NCBI GenBank assembly: GCA_030433075.1
Contig: JAUILI010000004.1
Coordinates: 1-64,000 of the forward strand
Length of the DNA: 64,000 nt
DNA from: Gammaproteobacteria bacterium
GTDB taxonomy: Bacteria > Pseudomonadota > Gammaproteobacteria > Pseudomonadales > Azotimanducaceae
Direction: 5' to 3'
Below the pieces are notes generated by a model that saw nothing but the letters and a program-made list of their open reading frames with translations, did no database searches and was not told the DNA's origin. Shown piece after piece: positions 36,452 to 45,595 of this stretch; the first letter of the stretch is position 1; each line of letters begins with the position of its first letter. A program made the translations under genes and the position numbers.

Positions 36452-37422
36452 GCCCGATCCTTCCAAAGCTGGGTCATGAGTCCGAAGAGGGCGGGCACGT
36501 TGGGGGCGGAGTGATCGCCCTCGAACTCCCGGTAAAGGGTCGCCAAATTCACGGCGATGCGTTCCGGGTCCCCCCAGCTGCTGTAGTCGGAGAAGCTGAT
36601 TTCCCGCGCCGCCTCTTCGAAGCTGAGCCCCGCGTCGAAGCGCCGCCGGCCCTCGTCCCGGATGTAGCGGAGATAGGCCATGACGGCCTTCACACCTTCT
36701 GCGTCCGTCAGGGGGCCATGGCCCGGTACAACGACCTCAGGATTGCAGGCCAGGATATGTTCGCAGGCCGCCAGCCAGTTCCCCACGGGCCCCGCCCAGA
36801 GAATGGGGTGGCCCTCGATAAAGAGAATATCGCCGGTGAAGACGGTGCGATCCGCCGGTACGTGAACGATCACGTCTCCCTGGGTATGGGCAGGCCCCAC
36901 CTGCTTCAGATGCACTGCCTTGTTCCCCACGGTGAGGGTGCGTTCCCCTTCGAAGGTTTCCGTGGGCAGGCGCTGCTCTACGCTTTCGAAATCGAAGGCC
37001 CCAAAGCAGTGAAGGAAAAAGTCCCCGAGGTCCCCGAGCTGCCCCGCCCGGGCGGCCTTGGCCATGGCGGCCATGGAGGCCGGATCCTCGTGGGCCATTT
37101 CTTCGGCGCAGGCCTTCGAGGCAATGATGGTGGCCTCCGGCAGGCAGCAGTTGCCATTGCAGTGATCGCCGTTGGCGTGAGTGTTCACCAGCTGCCCAAT
37201 GTGCGCGGCGGCGGGAACGGACGCGCGCATGGTTTGAAGCATGCGCTCCGTCAGGGGGCGGTCGTAGAGCGTATCGACGAGGAGCGCTGCGTCCCCGTCG
37301 GTGATCAGCCCTGCGTTGGACCAGCCCCAGCTGCCGTCCGGCTGGAGGTAGGCCCAGCTTCCGCCGCCCAAGTCGCTTAAGCCCTGCTCATAGGGTCGTA
37401 CGCCAAGCCCCGTGGTTTTCAT
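36448..37422 (-). CDS. Metallo-beta-lactamase-fold hydrolase with HxxxDH-type motif
   Basis: The 324-residue protein has the MBL core: GWSNAGLITDGDAALLVDTLYD, QLVNTHANGDHCNGNCCLP, GPAHTQGDVIVHVPADRTVFTGDILF and VVVPGHGPLTD. The first motif reads THANGDH rather than THxHxDH, a variant seen in subclass B2-like and several uncharacterised hydrolases. The other ligands are conserved, so activity is likely. The substrate is unknown. No signal peptide is visible. Confidence 0.85.
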   Translation of the reverse strand: MKTTGLGVRPYEQGLSDLGGGSWAYLQPDGSWGWSNAGLITDGDAALLVDTLYDRPLTERMLQTMRASVPAAAHIGQLVNTHANGDHCNGNCCLPEATIIASKACAEEMAHEDPASMAAMAKAARAGQLGDLGDFFLHCFGAFDFESVEQRLPTETFEGERTLTVGNKAVHLKQVGPAHTQGDVIVHVPADRTVFTGDILFIEGHPILWAGPVGNWLAACEHILACNPEVVVPGHGPLTDAEGVKAVMAYLRYIRDEGRRRFDAGLSFEEAAREISFSDYSSWGDPERIAVNLATLYREFEGDHSAPNVPALFGLMTQLWKDRA

Positions 37423-37472
37423 GTGATCCCCTTCCTCGGTGATTTTCCCTAGGGCTTGGCCCCGGGGTTTCG

Positions 37473-37478
37473 TACACT
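37473..37478 (+). promoter_or_regulatory. Candidate -10 element (TACACT) for the acyltransferase gene
   Basis: GTACACTGGCG lies 28 nt before the TTG start. It belongs to the same recurrent signature described in the findings, with no clear -35 box. Confidence 0.35.
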
Positions 37479-37505
37479 GGCGTTTTTCGCCGCGAAGACA
37501 CGCCC

Positions 37506-38648
37506 TTGAGCCCTGACGCGCCCTTTGAAGCCATCCGCCCCTACAGCGACGGGGAGCTCCCCGGCGTTCTGGCCCGCCTCCGGAGCGATCCTCGGCTGTT
37601 GAACGCCATGCTGCGTTTTCGGGCGCCCTGGGCGCCGGCGTGGCTGCTCCCGGTGCTGCGTCCCTTTCTACGCCGGATGCTGTTCCAACGCACCCGTCAC
37701 TTTAAGACCATCGATGACTTCCAGGCGAGCCTCGAGGGAATCGTGGCCCACATGCTTCGAAGCAGCACGGACGGCTTCAGCTGGTCCGGGCTGGAGGCCC
37801 TCGACCCTGCTCGAGCCTACCTGTTCGTGGCCAATCACCGGGATATTGCCCTCGACTCCATTCTGCTGAATTACGCACTCCACCAGGCGGGCTTCCCCAC
37901 GGCCCGGGTGGCCATCGGCGATAACCTCCTGGCCACGGAGGCCGCCGCCGATCTCATGCGTCTGAATAAGAGCTTTATCGTCCGGCGCTCCGTGACGGGG
38001 CTCCGGGAGCAGCTCGCGGCCTTCACCCTGACCTCCGCCTACATCCATCACTCCCTGGAGGAGGGGGCGTCTGTGTGGATTGCGCAGCGCGAAGGGCGAG
38101 CGAAGGATGGGCAGGACCGCACCGATCCGGCGATCATCAAAATGTTTTTCGTTAGCCAGCGTAAGGGCGCGCGCTCCTTCGCCGAGGTGATGCGCGATCT
38201 GTCCATCGTGCCGGTGGCGGTCTCCTACGAACTCGACCCCTGCGATGTGGCGAAGGCCCGGAGCCTTGCGGCAGCGCCGGGAGCGCTGAAGGCGCCGGGG
38301 CAAGACCTTCAGGACATCATTGCCGGTATTACGGGGCGGAAGGGGCGGGTGCATCTCCATTTTGGTGCCCCCCTGGACCAGCCGGGAGATAGTCCGGAGG
38401 CGGTGGCCTCGGCCATTGACGCGGCGATTCATGAGGGCTTTCACCTCTGGCCCACCCACGGCGAAGCCTATGAGCGCCTCACGGGGCAGGACGCGCCGCC
38501 CCTGCACGACGCCCAGGGGGCGCTGAAACCCGCGGTGCGCACGGCCTTTGAGGCGCGCCTCGGGGAAAGTGAGGTGATCGACCGCTGGGTGCTGCGTCAG
38601 TACGCCGCCCCCGTGGCGCTGGCCCTGGGGGAGGCGCCGCCGGTTTAG
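37506..38648 (+). CDS. Glycerol-3-phosphate/lysophosphatidate acyltransferase-like protein (PlsC superfamily)
   Basis: The 380-residue protein has the acyltransferase HX4D motif in VANHRDIALDSILLNYAL, SVWIAQREGRAKDG (phosphate-binding EGR) and SIVPVAVSYELDPCD. The long flanking regions are those of the large bacterial 1-acylglycerol-3-phosphate acyltransferase-like group rather than the 240-residue PlsC. It presumably acylates a glycerolipid at the membrane. The start is a TTG at 37506. The stop shares TTAG with srkA on the other strand. Confidence 0.85.
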   Translation: MSPDAPFEAIRPYSDGELPGVLARLRSDPRLLNAMLRFRAPWAPAWLLPVLRPFLRRMLFQRTRHFKTIDDFQASLEGIVAHMLRSSTDGFSWSGLEALDPARAYLFVANHRDIALDSILLNYALHQAGFPTARVAIGDNLLATEAAADLMRLNKSFIVRRSVTGLREQLAAFTLTSAYIHHSLEEGASVWIAQREGRAKDGQDRTDPAIIKMFFVSQRKGARSFAEVMRDLSIVPVAVSYELDPCDVAKARSLAAAPGALKAPGQDLQDIIAGITGRKGRVHLHFGAPLDQPGDSPEAVASAIDAAIHEGFHLWPTHGEAYERLTGQDAPPLHDAQGALKPAVRTAFEARLGESEVIDRWVLRQYAAPVALALGEAPPV

Positions 38649-39625
38649 GGCACTTCGGGCAGGGGGCCTTGGAGGGCTGCCAGCTGTTCCCGAAGCGTCA
38701 GAATGTGCTGGCTCCAGTAGCGATCGGTGCCGTAGTCCGGAAAGGCTCGGGGAAAGGCCGGGTCCTCCCAGCGCCGTCCGATCCAGGCCGCATGGTGAAG
38801 TATGCGCAGCGTGCGTAGGGGCTCCAGCAAAGTCAGGGTGCGCCGATCAAAGGCGTGGAAGCGCTCGTAACCCGCCAGGAGCTTACCCAGCTGGGGCCCC
38901 TGTTCGCTGACATCTCCGGAAGTGAACAGCCAAAGATCCTGCACCGCCGGCCCCTGCCGGGCATCGTCAAAGTCCACGAAGTGGGCCACCCCGTCCTGCC
39001 AAAGAAGATTGCCCAGGTGGCAGTCCCCGTGCAGGCGAAGGGTCTCCGGCGCGCAGGCGGCAAAGCGTTCCTCGATGAGGGCTAGGAGATCGGCGCTCAG
39101 GGTCTCGTAGGCGTTCTCTAGGCTGAAGGGCACCTGTCCCGTTTCCAGGAGAAAGGCCCGGCTGTCGTGGCCGAAGCTCGCGACCGTGAGGGCCGGTCGA
39201 TGCTCGAAAGGTTTTAGCGCCCCAACGGCGTGGATACGTCCCAGTAGGCGTCCGAGGACGGCGAGGGCCTCGTCGTCCTCTAGATCCGGAGCCCGGCCCG
39301 CAATGCGCGGGTAGAGGGCAAAGCGCAGCCCCTCCTCGCTGATGCGCAGCGTTTTCCCAGCCTCATTCGCGAGGGGCACCACCGCGGGAATATCCCGATC
39401 GGCCAGCTCTGCGGTGAAGTCGTGCTCCTCTTGCAGGGCTTCGTCGCTCCAGCGCCCGGGGCGATAAAACTTGGCAATCAGCGGCGGGCCATCGCACTGG
39501 CCAACCTGATACACCCGATTTTCATAGGAGTTTAAAGCCATGAGCTGGGCATCCAGCGCATAGCCCTCCCCTTCTAGGATCGTCAGGACCCGATCCGGCG
39601 AAAGCGCTTCGTAGGGCGTGTCCAT
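38645..39625 (-). CDS. srkA: Stress-response Ser/Thr protein kinase SrkA (YihE/RdoA)
   Basis: This 326-residue APH-fold kinase matches SrkA: LNSYENRVYQVGQCDGPPLIAKFYRPGRWSDEALQEEHDF at the N-terminal lobe, LRLHGDCHLGNLLWQDG with the catalytic Asp, and VDFDDARQGPAVQDLWLF. ILHHAAWIGRRWEDPAFPRAFP follows. In E. coli SrkA counters MazF-linked death under envelope and oxidative stress. The ATG at 39625 is used; the frame to 39799 adds 58 low-complexity residues without homology. Confidence 0.92.
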   Translation of the reverse strand: MDTPYEALSPDRVLTILEGEGYALDAQLMALNSYENRVYQVGQCDGPPLIAKFYRPGRWSDEALQEEHDFTAELADRDIPAVVPLANEAGKTLRISEEGLRFALYPRIAGRAPDLEDDEALAVLGRLLGRIHAVGALKPFEHRPALTVASFGHDSRAFLLETGQVPFSLENAYETLSADLLALIEERFAACAPETLRLHGDCHLGNLLWQDGVAHFVDFDDARQGPAVQDLWLFTSGDVSEQGPQLGKLLAGYERFHAFDRRTLTLLEPLRTLRILHHAAWIGRRWEDPAFPRAFPDYGTDRYWSQHILTLREQLAALQGPLPEVP

Positions 39626-39680
39626 GGCCTCGGGTCCCCAGGTGGAAAGGCCGGCAGTACAGCCCGCCCGGGCTTGAGAA

Positions 39681-40349
39681 TCAAGGTGGGCTCGGGGGCA
39701 GGGCCCAGGCGAAGACCCAATGAAGGGGGGGCGCCCAGCCCGCGGCGAGGAGCGCGTCGCGCCCGGCGCCGAGGGTGGCGCCGGTGGTGGCGACGTCATC
39801 GATCAATACGGGGGTCAGCCCGGGCTTAGGGAGGGCTGTGGCGTGAAAGGCGCAAGCGAGATTGCCCAGCCGCGCCTCCCGGGGGAGGCGGCTTTGGGGG
39901 GCGGTGGCGCGATGGCGGCGCAGGGCCGACAGCAGGGGGTAGCCCGTTAGCCGGTGGAGCCAGAGGCTAAGAAGCTGGGCTTGATCAAAGCCCCTGCGGA
40001 GGCGTCGGCGCCAGTGCAGGGGTAGGGGGATGAGCACCACGGCGTGTGCTGAGAAAGGCCGGGGCACGGCCTCGGCCATGAGCGTCGCCATGAGCCGGGC
40101 CGCCTCGGGGCGGCGGTGGAATTTCAGCTGCTGCACTAAATCCTGGGCGCCGCTGCCGTAGCAAAAGGGGGCGAAGGGGCCGCGGGCCGTGCCCCGGGGC
40201 GTCTCGAGGCCGCCGGGGAGCGGGCGCAGGGTGGGGCGGCAGGCGGGGCAGAGATCCTCCGGGCCCGGGCAGGGAAGGCCGCAGAGCTGGCACTGGGGTG
40301 GCAGCAGCCAGCGGGCCCAGGCATCAAGGGGCTTCCAAAGGTGAGTCAT
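39681..40349 (-). CDS. comF: ComF/GntX-family phosphoribosyltransferase-like protein
   Basis: This 222-residue protein has the N-terminal zinc-type cysteines (CQLCGLPC, LCPAC) and YGSGAQDLVQQLKFHRRPEAARL. It also has IPLPLHWRRRLRRGFDQAQLL and the PRPP loop VLIDDVATTGAT. ComF proteins aid uptake or processing of transforming DNA, and GntX is linked to use of DNA as nutrient. No other competence gene is in the window. It is divergent from the acyl-CoA dehydrogenase at 40500. Confidence 0.88.
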   Translation of the reverse strand: MTHLWKPLDAWARWLLPPQCQLCGLPCPGPEDLCPACRPTLRPLPGGLETPRGTARGPFAPFCYGSGAQDLVQQLKFHRRPEAARLMATLMAEAVPRPFSAHAVVLIPLPLHWRRRLRRGFDQAQLLSLWLHRLTGYPLLSALRRHRATAPQSRLPREARLGNLACAFHATALPKPGLTPVLIDDVATTGATLGAGRDALLAAGWAPPLHWVFAWALPPSPP

Positions 40350-40499
40350 CGGTCCCCCGGCACTAGCAATCCTTAAAGGGTGCCGGGAGTCGCCGGGTTT
40401 TGGGTGGGGGTGGGGAAATTCCTACGGTCATCGTCCCCTTCCGCGGACACCTTCGGTACCATGAGCGCCCACGCGGGCACGCGGAATTGGGGGATTGGC

Positions 40500-42257
40500 A
40501 TGCTGTCTTACACCGCGCCGGAAGCGGATCTGGCTTTCCTGCTTTTTGACCTTTTTCAGGCGCCGGAGCGCTGGGCTTCCTCTGAGGGAACGGCGCACCT
40601 GGATGCGGACCTCGCGCAGGCGATTCTGAGCGAAGGGGGACGGCTCGCCAGCGAGGTGTTCTCCCCGCTGATGCAATCCGGGGACGCGGAAGGCTGCCAC
40701 CTTGAAGACGGTCAGGTGCGCACCCCGGCGGGATTCAAAGCCGCCTACGAGGCCTACGCCCAGGGCGGCTGGATGGGCCTTGCGGGGGATCCCGCCTTCG
40801 GGGGGCAGGGCATGCCGAAGCAGCTCTGCGTCGCCCTGGAGGAGATGTTCTTCGCGGCCAACGCCAGTCTCTATCTTTACCCGGCGCTCTCCGCCGGTGC
40901 CTGCGTGCTGCTGGCGGCCCATGGCTCGGAGGCGCAAAAAGCCCAGTGGCTGCCGCCCCTCTACGAAGGGCGCTTCAGCGGCACCATGTGCCTCACCGAG
41001 CCTCACGCTGGCTCTGATCTCTCCCTGCTGCGCACCCGGGCCGAGCCCCAGGGGGACGGATCCTTCTGTGTCAGCGGCAGCAAAATTTTCATCACCGGGG
41101 GCGAGCACGATCTCACGGAAAACATCGTGCACTTCGTGCTTGCCCGTACCCCCGACGCGCCCCCGGGGAATCGGGGCCTTTCCCTTTTCCTTGTACCGAA
41201 GTTTCTGCTTACCGATGAGGGGACGCTCGGCGATCGCAACGCCGTCGCCGTGGGCAGCATCGAACATAAGATGGGCATCAAGGGCAGCGCCACCTGCGTC
41301 ATGAACTTCGACGGGGCCCGGGGCTGGCTGGTCGGGGATGAGGGGCGCGGGCTCGCGGCCATGTTCACCATGATGAACTACGAGCGTCTGTCCATTGGCC
41401 TTCAGGGCCTGGGGACGGCGGACCTCGCCTTCCAGAACGCTTTGGCCTACGCCAAGGAGCGGCGCCAGGGCCGGGATCCCCAGGGCTCCTCGGAAGAAGC
41501 GGACAGCCTGTTGGTCCATCCCGACGTGCGGCGCATGCTGCTCACGCAGAAGGCCTTCAACGAAGGGGGGCGGGCCTTTGCCAGCTATGTGGCGATGATG
41601 CTCGACCAAGCGCGCTACGGCACCACCGCCGAAGCCCGGGCGGAAGGGGAGGCTTTTGCGGCCTTCCTGACGCCCATCGCCAAGGCGTTCTTCTCCGATC
41701 GGGGCCTTGAGTGCTGCGTCCTGGCCCAGCAGGTCCTGGGGGGGCATGGCTACCTGGCGGAGTGGGGCCTCGAGCAATGCGTGCGCGATACGCGCATCGC
41801 GCAGATCTATGAGGGGACCAACGGCATTCAGGCCATGGACCTGGCCGATCGGAAAACGGCGCGGGAGCAAGGCCGGACGGCCATGGCGCTCCTGGCCTCC
41901 CTGCGGGCGGCCTGCCCCCCGGAAGGCCCCTGGGGCCAGGAAGTCAGCGATGCGCTGGACACCTTTCAGCGCGCCACGGAGGCGCTCGTCGCTGGCGCCG
42001 CCGAGGATCCGACCTTTGCCGGGGCCGTGGCGGCGGACTACCTCGAGCTGACCGGGCTCGTGCTTTACGCCTGCCTCTGGCAGCGCATGGTGCCGGCGGC
42101 GCGGCGCGCGGCCGAGGCGGGGCGCGTGCCGACCGGCTTTGCGGACGACAAGCACAGCACCGGCGCCTTTTTCATGGCGAAGCTGTTGCCCAAGATCACC
42201 CTGCTCGAGCAAACGCTCAAGGCCGGAAGCGCGCCGCTCATGGCAGCGGCGCTTTAA
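40500..42257 (+). CDS. Acyl-CoA dehydrogenase with C-terminal ACDH_C domain (FadE5/DmdC-like)
   Basis: The 585-residue enzyme starts MLSYTAPEADLAFLLFDLF, like the DmdC/FadE5 class, and has GTMCLTEPHAGSDLSLLRTRAEP, VSGSKIFITGGEHDLTENIVHFVLART and the catalytic Glu in QIYEGTNGIQAMDL. About 120 C-terminal residues form the extra helical domain of this class. It should oxidise an acyl-CoA or methylmercaptopropionyl-CoA-like thioester. The ATG at 40500 is chosen over 40380 and 40461. It is convergent with mpl. Confidence 0.92.
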   Translation: MLSYTAPEADLAFLLFDLFQAPERWASSEGTAHLDADLAQAILSEGGRLASEVFSPLMQSGDAEGCHLEDGQVRTPAGFKAAYEAYAQGGWMGLAGDPAFGGQGMPKQLCVALEEMFFAANASLYLYPALSAGACVLLAAHGSEAQKAQWLPPLYEGRFSGTMCLTEPHAGSDLSLLRTRAEPQGDGSFCVSGSKIFITGGEHDLTENIVHFVLARTPDAPPGNRGLSLFLVPKFLLTDEGTLGDRNAVAVGSIEHKMGIKGSATCVMNFDGARGWLVGDEGRGLAAMFTMMNYERLSIGLQGLGTADLAFQNALAYAKERRQGRDPQGSSEEADSLLVHPDVRRMLLTQKAFNEGGRAFASYVAMMLDQARYGTTAEARAEGEAFAAFLTPIAKAFFSDRGLECCVLAQQVLGGHGYLAEWGLEQCVRDTRIAQIYEGTNGIQAMDLADRKTAREQGRTAMALLASLRAACPPEGPWGQEVSDALDTFQRATEALVAGAAEDPTFAGAVAADYLELTGLVLYACLWQRMVPAARRAAEAGRVPTGFADDKHSTGAFFMAKLLPKITLLEQTLKAGSAPLMAAAL

Positions 42258-42267
42258 GCTCTGGGCC

Positions 42268-43671
42268 CTAGAGCTGGGCGTCTTTCCCGCGGGCCTCGCA
42301 GAGCGCGGCGAGGCGATGGGGCACATCCTGGAAGTCCCCGTTGCTCATGCACACGATGTGACGTCGTGGGGGCTTTGTGCCCGCGGGGCGCCGTAGGGCG
42401 GCCTCCATGAGGCTTTCTGCCTTCTGATGCACGGTTGTTGGGGTGATGCTGTCCTGGCTGAGCCCGGTTAAATCCCAGGTAATGCGCGGCGTGGAAAGCC
42501 AGTGGGCGGCATCCGCCGGAGCGGTGCAGTGCGCCAACGCGGGACGGAGCGCCCCCAGGCTCATGGTGTGGGACCGGGGCTCGATGAGGGCAATGATTTC
42601 CTCGCCCCCGGCCCGCTCCCGCAGCCCCTGAAGCGTGCTGCGAATGGCCGTGGGGTGGTGAGCGAAATCGTCGTAGACCACCACGTCCTCATCTTCATAG
42701 AGCACCTCTAGCCGCCGCTTAACGCCATGGAAGGCGCGAAGGGCTTCGAGGGCCTGCGCCGGCGCCACGCCGACGTGCTGTGCAGCAGCGATGGCGGCGA
42801 GGGCGTTCTGCGCGTTGTGTCGGCCGCTGAGCGTCAGGACGAGCGGGCCCAGGTCTACGCCCTCGTGGAGCACCCGAGGGGGCTCGCCTTTCTGGGGGCC
42901 GTAGACCAGGCGCCAGGGGGCGGTGGTGTCCCCCGCCGGGGCCCCCAGGGGCACGCGGGTGGACCAGCACCCCCGAGCCAGTACTTCCTCGATGGCATCT
43001 TCCCCCTCCGGGTAGATCACCTCGCCGGTGCTCGGGATGGTGCGCAGAAGCAGGTGGAATTGATCCTGGATAGCCTTCAGGTCGGGGAAAATATCGGCGT
43101 GATCGTATTCAAGGTTGTTAATGATCACGGTGCGGGGGTGGTAGTGGACGAACTTCGAGCGACGATCGAAGAAGGAGCAGTCGTACTCGTCCGCCTCCAC
43201 CACAAAGTAGCGCCCGCCGCCGAGCTCGGCGGCGCGGGGGAGATCCCGGGCGACGCCCCCGATGAGGTAGCCCGGGGCCAGCCCCGCCTGCTGCAAAATC
43301 CAGGTGAGCATGGCCGTGGTGGTGGTTTTGCCGTGGGTGCCCGCCACCGCCAGCACATGGCGTCCGGGCAGTAGGGTTTCCCCTAGCCACTGGGCGCCGG
43401 AGCTAAAGGGGATGCCGGCATCGAGCATGGCCTCGACTCCGGCATGGCCGCGGGGTAAGCCGGCGTTTCCCAACACGATGAGATCGGGGCGCGGCGTGAG
43501 CATCTCGGGGGCGAAGCCCTCGAGCGCTTCGATGCCCGCGTCCGCCAGCACCGTGCTCATGGGAGGATAGAGCGCGCCATCGCAACCGCGCACTTCGTGT
43601 CCGGCTTCCTTAGCGAGGAGGGCCAGGTTGCCCATGAGCGTTCCGCCGATGCCCATAAAAAAGAGGTTCAT
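42268..43671 (-). CDS. mpl: UDP-N-acetylmuramate:L-Ala-gamma-D-Glu-meso-DAP ligase (murein recycling)
   Basis: Mpl attaches the recycled tripeptide to UDP-MurNAc. The 467-residue protein begins MNLFFMGIGGTLMGNLALLAKEAGHEVRGCD and has the P-loop VAVAGTHGKTTTTAMLTWIL. It continues with VEADEYDCSFFDRRSKFVHYHPRT, NNLEYDHADIFPDL and LSGRHNAQNALAAIAAA. VYDDFAHHPTAIRSTL replaces the MurC version and identifies Mpl. The ATG at 43671 is used; the longer frame has unrelated sequence. The start overlaps the upstream membrane-protein stop by 4 nt. Confidence 0.95.
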   Translation of the reverse strand: MNLFFMGIGGTLMGNLALLAKEAGHEVRGCDGALYPPMSTVLADAGIEALEGFAPEMLTPRPDLIVLGNAGLPRGHAGVEAMLDAGIPFSSGAQWLGETLLPGRHVLAVAGTHGKTTTTAMLTWILQQAGLAPGYLIGGVARDLPRAAELGGGRYFVVEADEYDCSFFDRRSKFVHYHPRTVIINNLEYDHADIFPDLKAIQDQFHLLLRTIPSTGEVIYPEGEDAIEEVLARGCWSTRVPLGAPAGDTTAPWRLVYGPQKGEPPRVLHEGVDLGPLVLTLSGRHNAQNALAAIAAAQHVGVAPAQALEALRAFHGVKRRLEVLYEDEDVVVYDDFAHHPTAIRSTLQGLRERAGGEEIIALIEPRSHTMSLGALRPALAHCTAPADAAHWLSTPRITWDLTGLSQDSITPTTVHQKAESLMEAALRRPAGTKPPRRHIVCMSNGDFQDVPHRLAALCEARGKDAQL

Positions 43672-44177
43672 GGGGCGCCTCCAAGCACGCTTTGGGTGGC
43701 CATGGCCGCTAGCAGGAAAAGCCCGAGGGCAAGGAAGGTGCCGTGGGTCCGGCCCACGCCCAGGGCCCGACTCAAAATGAAGGCGAAGAGAGCGAGCCAC
43801 CACACCATGAGCCCCACCTCGGCAAGCATGAGCAGGGGCGCGGTGCCGTTTTTGGGCCAGGCCAGGAGCACGGGCCATTGGGCGCAGGACAGCACCGCAT
43901 CGGTGCATAAAAGGGCAGAAAAGCTCTGGGGGAAGCGCGCCGTCAGGCCCCGGAGCATGAGCACAAACCACAATCCGGAGGCGAGCACCGCGGTGGCCAC
44001 CACGGCGCCGCTGAGGGCTGCGGTGAGGCTACGCTCCCCGAGGCTGAGCCCGATGACCGTCGATAGGATGAGGTTGATGAGGAGCGCCAGGGCCGTGAAG
44101 GCCGGCGCGCCGGGTAGGGCGTCGGGCCCCCGGCGAAATAGGCACAGCTCCCAAATCGTCGATAGCAAAAGCGGCAT
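43668..44177 (-). CDS. Hypothetical five-helix membrane protein, Yip1-like in outline
   Basis: I do not recognise this 169-residue protein. It has about five hydrophobic helices (AFTALALLINLILSTVIGLSL, LTAALSGAVVATAVLASGLWFVLML, LLMLAEVGLMVWWLALFAFIL, GTFLALGLFLLAAMATQSVL) with short charged loops, reminiscent of Yip1-type proteins. It overlaps the mpl start by 4 nt and so is translated just before it. A link to murein recycling is possible but only contextual. ATG 44177 is preferred over 44240. Confidence 0.65.
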   Translation of the reverse strand: MPLLLSTIWELCLFRRGPDALPGAPAFTALALLINLILSTVIGLSLGERSLTAALSGAVVATAVLASGLWFVLMLRGLTARFPQSFSALLCTDAVLSCAQWPVLLAWPKNGTAPLLMLAEVGLMVWWLALFAFILSRALGVGRTHGTFLALGLFLLAAMATQSVLGGAP

Positions 44178-44297
44178 GGCGAGAGCCCAAAAAAACGAAG
44201 AAGAAGTGTCGCATATCCCCGCAGGCCCGCGCATGCGCATCGCGCCCCAGGGGGGGATCGGGTAGGCTTCGCCCAGCGAAATCCACGGGAGCCCACC

Positions 44298-45578
44298 ATG
44301 TCAGCCACTGCACGCCGCGGCGCGAAGCCCAACGCCTTCTATGCCCAAAGCGGAGGCGTGACGGCGGTCATTAACGCCTCGGCCGCGGGGGTCATCGAGA
44401 CGGCCCGGGCCCACAAGGACCGCATCGGAAAGGTGTACGCCGGAGCCAACGGCATCCTGGGGGCGCTGCGGGAAGAGCTCATCGATACGGGCCGGGAAAG
44501 CGCGGCCACCATTGCGGCCCTGAAGCACACCCCGGGAGGCGCCTTTGGCTCCTGCCGCTACAAGCTGAAGTCCCTTGAAGAAAACCGCGCCGAGTATGAG
44601 CGGCTCATCGAGGTTTTCGCCGCGCATAACATTGGCTACTTCTTCTATAACGGTGGCGGGGACTCCCAGGATACGGCGCACAAGGTCTCCCAGCTGTCCA
44701 CGGCCATGGGCTTTCCCGTGACCTGCATTGGGGTGCCCAAGACTGTCGATAACGACTTGCCCCTTACGGACTGCAGCCCGGGCTTTGGCTCCGTGGCGAA
44801 GTATGTGGCCGTGGCCACCCGGGAGGCGGGGCTGGACGTGGCCTCCATGGCCGAGACCTCCACGAAGGTGTTCATTCTTGAAGTGATGGGGCGCCACGCG
44901 GGGTGGATCGCGGCTGCTGCGGGGCTGGCCCAGGAGGCGCCGGATGATCCGCCCCACATCATCGTCTTCCCCGAGCGGGCCTTTGACGAAAAGGCCTTCC
45001 TGGCGAAGGTCAAAAAGACCGTCGATCGGGTGGGCTACTGCGTGATTGCCGTTTCGGAAGGGGCGCACTACGCCGACGGCCGCTTCCTTGCGGACACGGG
45101 CACGGTGGATGCCTTCGGCCATAAGCAGTTGGGGGGCGTCGCGCCCACCCTCGCGGCCATGATTAAGGACGCCCTTGGCTATAAATATCACTGGGCCGTG
45201 GCGGACTATCTCCAGCGCGCCGCTCGCCACGTTGCCTCGGCCACGGACGTGGAACAGGCCTACGCGGTGGGCAAGGCCGCGGTGGAATTCGCCCTGGCGG
45301 GCAAGAATGCGGTCATGCCCACCATTGTTCGCGGCAGCGGTGCGCGCTATCGCTGGTCCATCGGCGAGGCGCCCCTGGCCAAGGTGGCGAACAAGGAGAA
45401 GAAGCTGCCGGCGAGCTTTATTACCCGGGATGGCTTTGGCATTACTCCAGCGGCTAGGCGCTACCTTGCGCCCCTCATTGAAGGGGAAGCGCCGACCCCC
45501 TGGGTGAATGGGTTGCCGAAGATTGCGCGGCTTAAGCGCGTGCTGGTGCCGAAGAAGCTGCCGCCCTTCACGCCCTAG
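44298..45578 (+). CDS. pfp: Pyrophosphate-type 6-phosphofructokinase
   Basis: The 426-residue protein has the phosphofructokinase motifs AFYAQSGGVTAVINASAAG, YNGGGDSQDTA, GVPKTVDNDLPLTDCSPGFGS and EVMGRHAGWIAAAAGL. GGDSQ in place of ATP-type GGDGT, and Lys in PKTVDND, mark the PPi-dependent clade. The enzyme interconverts fructose-6-phosphate plus PPi and fructose-1,6-bisphosphate plus phosphate, reversibly. A GGGAG site lies 6 nt before the ATG. It is convergent with the membrane pyrophosphatase hppA across a shared terminator. Confidence 0.93.
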   Translation: MSATARRGAKPNAFYAQSGGVTAVINASAAGVIETARAHKDRIGKVYAGANGILGALREELIDTGRESAATIAALKHTPGGAFGSCRYKLKSLEENRAEYERLIEVFAAHNIGYFFYNGGGDSQDTAHKVSQLSTAMGFPVTCIGVPKTVDNDLPLTDCSPGFGSVAKYVAVATREAGLDVASMAETSTKVFILEVMGRHAGWIAAAAGLAQEAPDDPPHIIVFPERAFDEKAFLAKVKKTVDRVGYCVIAVSEGAHYADGRFLADTGTVDAFGHKQLGGVAPTLAAMIKDALGYKYHWAVADYLQRAARHVASATDVEQAYAVGKAAVEFALAGKNAVMPTIVRGSGARYRWSIGEAPLAKVANKEKKLPASFITRDGFGITPAARRYLAPLIEGEAPTPWVNGLPKIARLKRVLVPKKLPPFTP

Positions 45579-45595
45579 CCCTTTTCTAGGGGTAA

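Noticed and set aside
40428-42326. A 632-codon minus-strand ORF opposite the acyl-CoA dehydrogenase
   Set aside because: High G+C leaves long open shadow frames. The plus strand has all the acyl-CoA dehydrogenase motifs, and the antisense product is a His/Gly/Arg-rich shadow.
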